This document shows, one piece after another, positions 1 to 7,123 of a stretch of 10,600 bases of DNA. The notes under the pieces were generated by a model. That model was not told where the DNA came from. It searched no databases and saw only the letters and a program-made list of their open reading frames with translations. Both the position numbers and the translations under genes were made by a program. Location: NCBI GenBank assembly GCA_050053515.1, contig JASFTQ010000153.1:1-10600 (forward strand), written 5' to 3'. Origin of the DNA: G020354645 sp050053515. GTDB taxonomy: Bacteria; Desulfobacterota; Desulfobacteria; Desulfobacterales; G020354645. Numbering within the stretch: the first letter of the stretch is position 1; each line of letters starts with the position of its first letter.

Positions 1-111
1 ACCCGCTATTCCCATGCCGACGGCATGAGCACGGAGGCAGATGATTACATCGCCAAACCGGCCTCTGCCGATGAAATCGTCCGGAGCATCAAAAGGCTGT
101 TGAGTGTTTGA
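1..111 (+). CDS. Response regulator receiver domain, C-terminal end (5' truncated)
   Basis: Frame 1 is open from the first base and ends at TGA 109-111, giving 36 residues. The tail reads ADDYIAKPASADEIVRSI. This matches the end of a CheY-like receiver domain: the conserved Lys-Pro after beta-5 (KP at about residues 19-20), then the alpha-5 helix. No output domain follows, so the protein is either a single-domain regulator or one with its receiver at the C-terminus, for example after a kinase. The start and the phosphoacceptor Asp lie outside the window. Its stop is 50 bases before the redox cluster, so it could be co-transcribed with it, but nothing in the sequence proves this. Confidence 0.8.
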   Translation, partial: TRYSHADGMSTEADDYIAKPASADEIVRSIKRLLSV

Positions 112-161
112 AAAGGCAGCCACCATTAAGCGGGTAGGATTCTGCAACAGGACACCGAATC

Positions 162-1919
162 ATGTTTCTGGTTAGTCTTTACATCGCACTGGTCATATTC
201 GCTGTCGGAGTAATCTACAAGATATCCACCTGGTTCCGATACAAGCTCGATCCGGCCGCCGGCGATATCACTCCGACAAAGCGGATTGCTGCGGCCGCAA
301 AAGGAATTGGGCTGACCGTTCTGAGTGCAAAAGCCTTAACTCTTTTGAAAGTTTTCATTGTCGATGTGCTCTTACAGATCAGAGTGCTGCGCGAGAATTT
401 TCTCCGCTGGCTTATGCATATGCTTATTTTCTGGGGGTTTATGCTGCTGGTGTTCATGCACGCCCTGGAAAGCTTCACATCCGAACGGTTGTTTGCCGAT
501 TATTATTCGACCGTTAACCCTTTTATGTTCTTACGGGATTTTTTCGGGTTCATGGTGATCGCCGGCATTGCCATTGCTGTGTTTCGGCGGTTTGTGCTGA
601 AAGCCCCCCGTCTGGCCACCAACGTCATGGATCACTACGCCCTTGCTATCCTGGCGGTAATTTTGATTTCAGGCGTCTTTCTGGAGGGATTGCAAATTAC
701 CTCCCATACTGAATTTATGTGGATGCAGCAGGATTATGCCGGGCTGGAAGACGAAGCGGAGATTCGGGCGCTGGAAAGTTATTGGGTTCAAAACTACGGC
801 TTGGTTTCACCGAGCGTGACAGCTCCCTTTGAAGATAATATACTGACACAAGGCGAAGAACTTCATGCCGAGATATGTGCCGGGTGCCATTCCCGACCCC
901 AGGCAGCCTTTACCGGCTATGCCGCCAGCAAACTGATACAGCCGCTAGCGCTCGCACTGGATCAAGCCGGCGGGGTTATTATTCTGTGGTATATTCACTT
1001 TTTGGCCTGTTTTGCCGGTTTAGCTTATCTTCCCTTCAGCAAAATGTTTCACATTTTTTCGAGTCCGCTAAGCCTCATGGCCAATGCCGTTATGGACCAT
1101 GAGCGATCAGATCCGGCCAATATCGCCACCCGGCAGATTATGGAACTGGATGCCTGCACGCACTGCGGAACCTGCAGTTTGCGATGCGCGGTTGGCGTTG
1201 CTTTCGAAGAATTATCCAACATAAATATTCTTCCTTCAGAAAAATTGGCATCGATTAAGGCCCTGGCGGCCGGCAGAAGGCTGGGCGACAGGGAACTCAA
1301 GATTCTTCTGGAAGGACTTTACCTGTGTACCAACTGTCAGCGATGTACGGTGGTCTGCCCGGTGGGTATCAATTTGCAGGAACTGTGGTTTACCGTAAGG
1401 GAATCTCTGCTGCAACGGGGTTATCCGGAAGTTCTGATGCTTTCACCCCTATCCCTTTACCGCGGGTTGACCAGCGATCGCGTATCACAGGACCGTTATC
1501 GAAAACCATTACAACGGGTCAAGCAAGCGATTACGGAAGAATTTCAGCTAACAGATATTCGGAACAATACACTTACGGATGTTCACATGAGTCCTGGGCT
1601 TAAACATAAACTGGGTCTTTCATTGCAAAGTAATACGTTTTCATATTGCTTTAATTGCAAGACGTGCACGTTGTCTTGCCCGGTGGTGAAAAATTTTGAT
1701 GATCCGCGGGGCAATCTGGGATTGGAACCCCACCATATTATTCATGCAACCATGCTGGGTCTCGGTGATCTGATATTCAGCTCGAAAATGTTGTGGACCT
1801 GTCTGGGTTGTTATCAGTGTCAGGAAAATTGTCCCCAGGAGGTTCGGGTGACGGATGTGTTTTATGAATTAAAGAATCTTGCCGTTCAGGAGTTTAGAAA
1901 TAATGCGCCGATATCCTGA
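162..1919 (+). CDS. Membrane cytochrome b / heme c / iron-sulfur fusion protein, HdrE-HdrC type
   Basis: 585 residues. The N-terminal half resembles the NarI/DsrM/HdrE cytochrome b family, with five hydrophobic segments at roughly residues 2-24, 82-103, 125-145, 157-178 and 268-290. Candidate heme b ligands include H86, H100, H279 and H297. The long loop between segments 4 and 5 holds CAGCH (239-243), a heme c attachment motif. By NarI topology this loop faces the periplasm. The cytoplasmic C-terminal half has four CxxCxxCxxxC motifs: C332/335/338/342, C389/392/395/399, C496/499/502/506 and C547/550/553/557. Each can bind a [4Fe-4S] cluster. The last pair resembles HdrC. CCG domains are absent here but present in the next gene. 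ATG 162 has an AGGA about 10 bases upstream. Likely role (inferred): electron transfer between quinone or a periplasmic cytochrome and a cytoplasmic HdrB partner. Direction and substrate are unknown. Confidence 0.88.
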   Translation: MFLVSLYIALVIFAVGVIYKISTWFRYKLDPAAGDITPTKRIAAAAKGIGLTVLSAKALTLLKVFIVDVLLQIRVLRENFLRWLMHMLIFWGFMLLVFMHALESFTSERLFADYYSTVNPFMFLRDFFGFMVIAGIAIAVFRRFVLKAPRLATNVMDHYALAILAVILISGVFLEGLQITSHTEFMWMQQDYAGLEDEAEIRALESYWVQNYGLVSPSVTAPFEDNILTQGEELHAEICAGCHSRPQAAFTGYAASKLIQPLALALDQAGGVIILWYIHFLACFAGLAYLPFSKMFHIFSSPLSLMANAVMDHERSDPANIATRQIMELDACTHCGTCSLRCAVGVAFEELSNINILPSEKLASIKALAAGRRLGDRELKILLEGLYLCTNCQRCTVVCPVGINLQELWFTVRESLLQRGYPEVLMLSPLSLYRGLTSDRVSQDRYRKPLQRVKQAITEEFQLTDIRNNTLTDVHMSPGLKHKLGLSLQSNTFSYCFNCKTCTLSCPVVKNFDDPRGNLGLEPHHIIHATMLGLGDLIFSSKMLWTCLGCYQCQENCPQEVRVTDVFYELKNLAVQEFRNNAPIS

Positions 1920-1987
1920 GCCGGCAAATCACAACCAGATCGGAAAATATTATCGCGAGAATAAAACAGATTTCATTTAAAGAGAAG

Positions 1988-2058
1988 GTGTTTAGTGTTT
2001 GGTGTTTCGTGTTTCGAAGGGTCAATTTCCAAACCCTAAATACTAAACACCAAATACT
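1988..2058. repeat. Heptamer tandem repeat merging into a large imperfect hairpin
   Basis: Four direct copies of GTGTTTN (A, G, C, C in the last position) lie at 1988-2015. Most of this block can pair with 2034-2058: bases 1994-2014 match the reverse complement of the downstream arm at most positions, and two of the differences would be G-U pairs in RNA. An AGGG/CCCT pair closes the inner end after a short bulge. The loop is about 12 bases (2022-2033). It sits in the 223-base gap between the HdrE-HdrC-type gene and hdrB. No clear T-tract follows on the plus strand, so it is a weak terminator candidate. A dispersed REP/MITE-like repeat or an mRNA processing element fits as well. The remaining gap (1920-1987 and 2059-2142) shows no other gene. 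Confidence 0.6.
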
Positions 2059-2142
2059 CTCGTATTTGCGGCGCGACGTGAGATAAAAACCTTACCACCA
2101 AAAGCACAAAAAAATTTTTGAAACTGAATTAGGGAAGAGATT

Positions 2143-3012
2143 ATGCCGTTTGCCATATTTCGGTGCTGCCCGACATCCATTTTTCTCAAACAATACGAAA
2201 CCGCCACAGATGCCGTTTTACAAAAACTTGGCATCGAATTTGTGGACGTCAAGGATTTCAATTGCTGCGGCTATCCATTAAAGAATATCAATTTTAAATC
2301 ATTTGTTCTGTCGTCAGCCCGGAACCTCTCCTTGGCCGAATCGCGAGGATCAAATATCGCAACTCTTTGCAGCTGCTGCTATGGCAGTCTCAAACAAGCG
2401 CAACAGGTCTTGCAAGAAGATCCGTCACTAAAAGAGGAGACGAATGCCATCCTTAAAAAAGAGGGCCTGCAATATAGCGGAAATGTCGGGATAAAACATC
2501 TTCTCGAAATACTATACAGCGATTTCGGTTTGGAGCAAATACAAAAGCATTTGGTTCGAACCTATCGCGGTCTTAAGGTTGCTGCGCAATATGGATGCCA
2601 TATGTTACGTCCCAAGGAAATAATGCAAGGTGAAACTTCTGCGGCACCACCGGTTTTTGACCGGTTAGTGGAAGTTACGGGTGCCGAAAGTGTGGATTGG
2701 TCAATGAAGCTCGAATGCTGCGGCTCTCCCATGTGGGGCATCTATGATGATCTATCGATGGATTTAACCGAAAGTAAGGTAAAAGCTGCCAAAAGATCCG
2801 GCGCCGATTATTTATGTGTTGCATGTGTGTACTGTCAACTTCAATTCGATCGTGTCCAACAGATGATGATAACCAGACGCGGCGTGGACCATCAGCTGCC
2901 ATCGATACTTTTTCCTCAACTTTTGGGACTTGCTTTGGGGATAGACGAAGCCACTTTGGGGTTAAACCACAACAAGTTAGATCTAAACGGTGTCTTAAAC
3001 TACTTTCCTTAA
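2143..3012 (+). CDS. hdrB: Heterodisulfide reductase subunit B-like protein (two CCG domains)
   Basis: 289 residues, the usual length for HdrB. Two complete CCG (cysteine-rich) domains are visible. The first has C8/C9, C41-C42-G43 and C76xxC79; the second has C152, C192-C193-G194 and C228xxC231. In HdrB these cysteines bind noncubane [4Fe-4S] clusters that reduce the disulfide substrate. The C-terminal stretch around 258-275 (PQLLGLALGI) is also typical of the family. The start at ATG 2143 is supported by a purine-rich AGGGAAGAG just upstream and by the family-like N-terminus, in which a cysteine follows a few hydrophobic residues. It presumably docks on the HdrC-like domain of the preceding gene, although the two are separated by a structured 223-base gap. 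No hdrA is present here. The substrate (CoM-CoB-like disulfide, DsrC-type protein disulfide or another) cannot be read from the sequence. Confidence 0.88.
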   Translation: MPFAIFRCCPTSIFLKQYETATDAVLQKLGIEFVDVKDFNCCGYPLKNINFKSFVLSSARNLSLAESRGSNIATLCSCCYGSLKQAQQVLQEDPSLKEETNAILKKEGLQYSGNVGIKHLLEILYSDFGLEQIQKHLVRTYRGLKVAAQYGCHMLRPKEIMQGETSAAPPVFDRLVEVTGAESVDWSMKLECCGSPMWGIYDDLSMDLTESKVKAAKRSGADYLCVACVYCQLQFDRVQQMMITRRGVDHQLPSILFPQLLGLALGIDEATLGLNHNKLDLNGVLNYFP

Positions 3013-3013
3013 A

Positions 3014-3835
3014 ATGAAGGTTTACTGCATCTTAAGTGATGAACGGGCCTATCGTTCAAAATCACCCATAATGTTTTCAACCGTTTTAAAACGCCTTGGC
3101 ATTAACGGCGCTTATGTGCCATTTATGGTCAAATCGGAAAACCTTGGCCAGGCCTGCCAAAGTCTCAAATTCTTGAACATCGCAGGCGCCAATGTCACAG
3201 TTCCTTACAAAGAGTTGGTCATACCCTTTATGGATGTTTTATCAGAGGGAGCCAACATCATCGGCTCCATCAACACCATCGTGCGAAATGGCGACGAACT
3301 CAAAGGTTACAACACCAACGCTGTTGGAATCATGGATGCCCTGAACAAAGCAGGATTCGATCCCGAAGGCAAATCGGCGCTGGTATTCGGAACCGGTGGC
3401 GCGGCCAAGGCGGTTGTGTTTATTTTAAACTGGCTTCGGACCAATTCTGTTTTTGTTTCAGGACGCAACGATGAAAAAACCCGCCAACTTGTCAACCGTA
3501 TGGGCGGTGAAGCTATATCGCTGGGTATGCTGACCGACCAACCGCCTGCTGTGGAGTTGATTGTAAACGCAACATCTGTTTCCAGCCCGGAGGAGTCACC
3601 GGAAATGGCTTCAGCGGTTGAAAAACTCCAAGTACCGGAATGCCAGCTGGTCCTCGATCTCAATTATGGTCGGGCTCAAAATTTTTGGCGGGACTTGGCC
3701 CAGCGTAAAAATATTCGTTTCATGGATGGCCTATCTCCGCTGGCCTACCAGGCCAGGAGAACCTTTGCGCTGTGGACCGGTCTTCAAGTCCCGCCGGAGG
3801 AGTTTTTAAAAGCACTTGATGGGGGAGGGGGGTAG
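3014..3835 (+). CDS. Shikimate dehydrogenase (AroE)-family protein with Asp-to-Asn catalytic substitution
   Basis: 273 residues, normal AroE length. The substrate domain keeps SKSP (15-18), NVTVPYK with the catalytic Lys at K66, and the NT of the family's (A/S)(V/I)NT motif (87-88). The Rossmann domain has GTGGAAK (126-132), and SGR (149-151) aligns with the NADP-contacting NRT. The C-terminus keeps Q246 and LWTG (253-256). The family signature NTD reads NTN here: residue 102 is Asn (codon AAC), where AroE has the catalytic Asp paired with Lys66. Other positions also drift, such as NATSVSSP for the usual NATPxGM, and GLSPL for GLGML. It is therefore probably a paralogue with altered substrate or function rather than the biosynthetic enzyme. 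It starts 1 base after the hdrB stop with no clear ribosome-binding site, which suggests translational coupling. A true but atypical shikimate or quinate dehydrogenase remains possible. Confidence 0.85.
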   Translation: MKVYCILSDERAYRSKSPIMFSTVLKRLGINGAYVPFMVKSENLGQACQSLKFLNIAGANVTVPYKELVIPFMDVLSEGANIIGSINTIVRNGDELKGYNTNAVGIMDALNKAGFDPEGKSALVFGTGGAAKAVVFILNWLRTNSVFVSGRNDEKTRQLVNRMGGEAISLGMLTDQPPAVELIVNATSVSSPEESPEMASAVEKLQVPECQLVLDLNYGRAQNFWRDLAQRKNIRFMDGLSPLAYQARRTFALWTGLQVPPEEFLKALDGGGG

Positions 3836-3837
3836 AA

Positions 3838-5349
3838 CTATCCTTTTTCGGCGGGTTCTCCCACCGGTATGAGTACCGTAAAAACAGATCCTGCGCCGGG
3901 GGTGCTGTCAACACTGATCATACCGCCCATGGACTCCAAAAGCCCTTTGACAATGGGTAGTCCAAGCCCCGTACCGGTGATAAACCGTGTTTTTTCATCC
4001 TTTACCCGATAGAATCTGTTGAATATTTTTTCAATATGTTTATCGGCGATACCGAAGCCGTTGTCGCTGACTTGCACCCGCAGGTTTATCCCCGCCCCAT
4101 CGACCGCTATTTTTATGGCCCCACCTTCCTGGGTGTAGTTGATGGCATTTGTAATCAAATTTCCGAATATACTCTCTACTGCTATGGGATCGGCGGTGAG
4201 CACGGGAAGTCGTGCCTCGGGAAGTTCCAGGGTAAGCGTTTGGCCCTTGCCCTCTGCCCGCGGTTTGAGAAAATCTATGATGCTTTTCAATTGCTCATCT
4301 AGCTTAACCGGTTCCGGGGCCTGGCAGATAACACCTTCTTCGATTCGAGACAGATCGAGCAAATCACCCAGGAGTGAGATCAATCCCCGGGTCTTTTCCT
4401 TGGCACGGGACAAAATGCGTTGCTCCTGGGTGCTGGATTCTCCCATCAATTCGTGCAGCACGACCGCCAATTGTTCATGGATGGTGGAAAGCGGTGATCG
4501 AAGTTCGTGAGAGACTTTGGCTACAAACTCTGATTTAAGTCGGTCCAGAACCTTCATGGCGGTAATATCCACAACATTTAATACGGCTCCCAGGCATTCT
4601 TTTTTTTCTCCCAATACCGGCTTTCCCCTTGCCAGCAGATATTTTTGAGATGACAAGGCAAACTCATAATCAGGAATATCCTCGTAATCCACATGTTTGC
4701 CCTGAGAAATCTCCATTGCAAGGGCACAAAGGTCTTCATCCGGAACATAATCTTCTATCGAGCCGCCTGGATTCAGGTCGGCGTCAAGTTCAAACAACTG
4801 TTTGAAAGTCGGGTTCATTAAAACCACCTGCCCTTTGGCGTTGGTCACCAGCACTCCGTTCGGCAGGGACTCGACGATGGTGTGGATGCGGCTCTTTTCG
4901 GTGTCCAGATCCAAAAGGGTGCGTTTTTTGTCTTCCTCCAGTTTCCGGGCTTCCCGGGTCAGCCGAATTTTTTCCGAGGCCCGATTTACAATGATCCTTA
5001 GCTGGTCCGGTTCGAAGGGTTTTGAAATGAAATCATAAGCTCCCTGCTTCATGGCCTCGGTTGCGACTTCAACCGTAGCGTATCCGGTGATCACGATGAC
5101 AAGAATTGTTTCATCCAATGCCCGTATTCGCGAGAGGGCTTCCAACCCGTCCATCCCCGGCATCTTAAGATCAAGCAACACGATGGCTACACTCTCGCTT
5201 TCCAGAATTTCGAGTGCTTCTTCCCCTCTCCTTGCCTGTCTTACCTGGAAGCCGATGCGACTCAGAATCCGTTCGGATGCCTCCCGAATATCTTGTTCAT
5301 CGTCCACAACCAGCACGACGATGGCCTCAGATTCATTCGTCACGTTCAT
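3838..5349 (-). CDS. Hybrid receiver-PAS-histidine kinase
   Basis: 503 residues from ATG 5349. Domain order: receiver (about 8-125; acidic D16/D17, phosphoacceptor D60 in LLDLKMPG, T88, K110), PAS (about 155-265), then HisKA with H281 in SHELRSP and HATPase_c (N-box near N397-N401, DNGFGI 429-434, GTGLGL 459-464). It has no transmembrane segment and should be cytoplasmic. The N-terminal receiver suggests that it is itself a target of phosphorelay, most simply from the overlapping upstream kinase, and then phosphorylates a further regulator. A much longer reading frame extends upstream to 5520, but that part lies inside the upstream kinase gene and has no receiver-like sequence, so the internal start was chosen. 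GTG 5343 is an equally good start. It converges on the aroE-like gene with 2 bases between stops. Confidence 0.9.
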   Translation of the reverse strand: MNVTNESEAIVVLVVDDEQDIREASERILSRIGFQVRQARRGEEALEILESESVAIVLLDLKMPGMDGLEALSRIRALDETILVIVITGYATVEVATEAMKQGAYDFISKPFEPDQLRIIVNRASEKIRLTREARKLEEDKKRTLLDLDTEKSRIHTIVESLPNGVLVTNAKGQVVLMNPTFKQLFELDADLNPGGSIEDYVPDEDLCALAMEISQGKHVDYEDIPDYEFALSSQKYLLARGKPVLGEKKECLGAVLNVVDITAMKVLDRLKSEFVAKVSHELRSPLSTIHEQLAVVLHELMGESSTQEQRILSRAKEKTRGLISLLGDLLDLSRIEEGVICQAPEPVKLDEQLKSIIDFLKPRAEGKGQTLTLELPEARLPVLTADPIAVESIFGNLITNAINYTQEGGAIKIAVDGAGINLRVQVSDNGFGIADKHIEKIFNRFYRVKDEKTRFITGTGLGLPIVKGLLESMGGMISVDSTPGAGSVFTVLIPVGEPAEKG

Positions 5350-6799
5350 CTCCTTTCCGACGCATCGTTTCAATGGGTAACTCAATGGTGAATTTTGTTC
5401 CACGGCCAGCTTGGCTTGATGCCCGTATGCTACCCCCATGGTTTTCAACGATACCGTAAGCCAAGCTGAGTCCCAGCCCGGTCCCTTTTCCGACTTCTTT
5501 GGTGGTGAAAAACGGTTCAAAGATGTTGGGCAGATGGTTTTTGGGTATCCCCGGACCGGTGTCCGAAATTTCGATGCAGACCCGCTTGTTTTTTGGTAAA
5601 AAATGGGTTCGTACCGTCAGATCGCCTTTGCCATCCATGGCTTCGGCCGCGTTGAGAATGATGTTCATAAATAAATGGTTCAATTGCTGCACATCGGCCC
5701 GTACAGGGGGAAGAGGCGCCTCCAGGTCTTTTGTTATATTGATATTCTGGAACAGGCTTTGATTTTCGAGCAAAAACAAGGTGCGCGATATGGCCTGGTT
5801 GATGTCGCAAGGTTTCATCAAATAGTGGGTCTGTCGCGAGAACTCCAAGAGTTCCTTGACTGTGTCGCGGCATCTTTCAGCGTCTTTTAAAACCCGTTTC
5901 AAATCCTCTTTGGCCTTTTCTGCCAGATTGTAATCTTCCATAACGAGTTTGGTAAACAGAATAATTCCACCCAAGGGATTGTTCAGCTGATGAGCAACCC
6001 CGGCGGCGAGCTTGCCGAGTGAGGCCATTTTTTCCGCCTGGAGAAGTTGCAGGCGCGTTTCTTCCAACTCCTGTTCCATTTTTTTTCTTTGGGATTGATC
6101 GACATTGAGACCTTCATATCCCAAAACATTCCCATGCTCGTCATAACGCACATGGCCGGTGAGCATAACGGGGATGGGAGTGCCATCCTTGCGTTTAAAA
6201 TAGACCTCGTAGTCAATCACACGTCCGTTTCGCTCGATTAATTTCTGAAACTTCAGGCGATCTTCAGGTTTCCACCAGAGATCTTTGGCCAGATCCATCC
6301 TGAGGAATTCCTCTTTATTTTGGTATCCCAGCATATCCAGAAGGGCGTGGTTGGCGTCCAGAAATTTTCCCGCTTTGCTGCTGATAAACACACCGCAAGC
6401 CACATGCTCAAACAAGCTTTTATAATCCTGTTCCGATGCTCTGAGCTCTTCTTCCCGCTTTTTGACTTGAGTGATGTCGCGGTAAATGGAAAGTTTCGAT
6501 ACGGTACCGTCCGGATTTTGAAAGGGCATTTCCTTTAGAGTAAAGGTTTGATCTAATCTTCGGAAGTAATAATCTCTTTTTACAGTATGGCCCTGCTCTA
6601 TGACTTCCGTTAACTTGCAATCAGGGCATATTTTATCGAGAGAGGTAATAAACTGGTAGCATTTTTGACCCTTAACCTCTCCAAATATTTTAACCAAGGC
6701 CTTGTTTGCGAGGGCAATGGTGTAGTCCCGGTTAATAAGAAGGATGCCCTCGTCGATAAAATTCTGGATTGAGAGAAGTCTTTGTAATTTTTGGTTCAT
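5333..6799 (-). CDS. PAS-PAS sensor histidine kinase
   Basis: 488 residues. Two PAS domains (about 5-112 and 122-237) are followed by a short coiled coil (238-257), a HisKA domain with the phosphoacceptor H270 in GVAHQLNNPLGG, and HATPase_c. The ATPase shows the N-box NAAEAM (383-388), DTGPGI (413-418), FEPFFTTK (427-434) and GKGTGLGL (437-444). It is an NtrB-like soluble kinase with no membrane segment. The first PAS has C47, C58 and C61 (CPDC), a cysteine set that could hold a metal or redox centre. The residue after the active His is Gln instead of the more usual Glu or Asp. The ATG at 6799 has AGGA upstream with about 10 bases spacing. The 3' end overlaps the start of the hybrid kinase by 11-17 bases, so the pair forms an operon. 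Its signal is unknown; a redox cue would suit the neighbouring electron-transfer genes. Confidence 0.92.
   Translation of the reverse strand: MNQKLQRLLSIQNFIDEGILLINRDYTIALANKALVKIFGEVKGQKCYQFITSLDKICPDCKLTEVIEQGHTVKRDYYFRRLDQTFTLKEMPFQNPDGTVSKLSIYRDITQVKKREEELRASEQDYKSLFEHVACGVFISSKAGKFLDANHALLDMLGYQNKEEFLRMDLAKDLWWKPEDRLKFQKLIERNGRVIDYEVYFKRKDGTPIPVMLTGHVRYDEHGNVLGYEGLNVDQSQRKKMEQELEETRLQLLQAEKMASLGKLAAGVAHQLNNPLGGIILFTKLVMEDYNLAEKAKEDLKRVLKDAERCRDTVKELLEFSRQTHYLMKPCDINQAISRTLFLLENQSLFQNINITKDLEAPLPPVRADVQQLNHLFMNIILNAAEAMDGKGDLTVRTHFLPKNKRVCIEISDTGPGIPKNHLPNIFEPFFTTKEVGKGTGLGLSLAYGIVENHGGSIRASSQAGRGTKFTIELPIETMRRKGDERDE
5350..5356 (-). promoter_or_regulatory. Ribosome-binding site of the hybrid kinase
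   Basis: On the minus strand AAAGGAG abuts ATG 5349 directly, which is too close for normal initiation. The same site is 6 bases from the in-frame GTG at 5343, a good spacing. This argues that translation may start at GTG 5343, shortening the protein by two residues and leaving an 11-base overlap with the upstream kinase. The site lies inside the last codons of that kinase, so the two genes are probably translationally coupled. Confidence 0.6.
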
Positions 6800-6851
6800 C
6801 GTTACTTCGTCCTTTATGGCTGAACCGCACTGTGCTCAGGTTTATTATCGA

Positions 6852-6868
6852 ATGTCGGTCGGCGACAT
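6852..6868. promoter_or_regulatory. Short inverted repeat upstream of the kinase operon
   Basis: ATGTCG and CGACAT form perfect 6-base arms around a 5-base centre, 53 bases upstream of the PAS kinase start. Position and symmetry suit an operator for a dimeric regulator or a small leader hairpin. No specific regulator can be named from the sequence. Confidence 0.3.
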
Positions 6869-6906
6869 CCTTAGAGGGAATAAATCACATTCTTTTCAAA
6901 GAGAGT

Positions 6907-6945
6907 GAAGCTCCCCGCCCTAAAGGGCGGGGCTTCCCGGGAAGC
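6907..6945. repeat. GC-rich hairpin plus overlapping palindrome, IS200/IS605-end-like
   Basis: CCCCGCCC (6913-6920) and GGGCGGGG (6925-6932) form a perfect 8-bp stem with a TAAA loop, flanked by GAAG/CTTC pairing around a two-base bulge. The right flank overlaps a perfect 14-base palindrome, GCTTCCCGGGAAGC (6932-6945), so the two structures compete. Hairpins of this type, with GTGAA beside a CCCCGCCC stem, are common at ends of IS200/IS605-family (TnpB-associated) elements. No transposase or tnpB is nearby, so this would be a solitary end. A terminator is less likely because the flanking genes diverge and no T-run follows on either strand. Confidence 0.5.
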
Positions 6946-7096
6946 GAACCGGTCAACCAGGAAGTTGAGAATTAAGCATGCCACAGGAGTGTTAGAAGGA
7001 CTATAAAGAATTACCGTACCTTTGGCAAGAGACAATTCATCAAGTACTGAGCTGGCTGCCGGTGTCAGTGTTCAAATGGGATACTTCACAGATTCG

Positions 7097-7123
7097 TTGA
7101 TAATATTTTTCAGGTATTATATT
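7097..7123 (+). promoter_or_regulatory. Possible sigma-70-type promoter for hrpA
   Basis: TTGATA (7097-7102) and TATATT (7118-7123) each match the -35 and -10 consensus at five of six bases, with a 15-base spacer, which is shorter than the ideal 17. It would give a leader of roughly 75 bases before ATG 7206. The region is AT-rich, so chance matches are likely. Confidence 0.25.

Noticed and set aside
2645..2670. CCACCGGT...ACCGGTTAGTGG hairpin within hdrB
   Set aside because: It is interrupted, lies between the two CCG domains in coding sequence, and shows no sign of function.
4036..4510. Plus-strand open frames inside the hybrid kinase gene
   Set aside because: They are antisense to well-conserved HATPase_c and HisKA motifs, and their translations show no recognisable features.
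5350..5520. 57-residue N-terminal extension of the hybrid kinase starting at 5520 on the minus strand
   Set aside because: It lies entirely inside the ATPase domain of the upstream kinase in another frame, has no domain-like sequence, and a ribosome-binding site sits at 5350-5356.
6907..6945. Rho-independent terminator
   Set aside because: The flanking genes are divergent and neither side of the hairpin has a T-run, so termination is not the best explanation.
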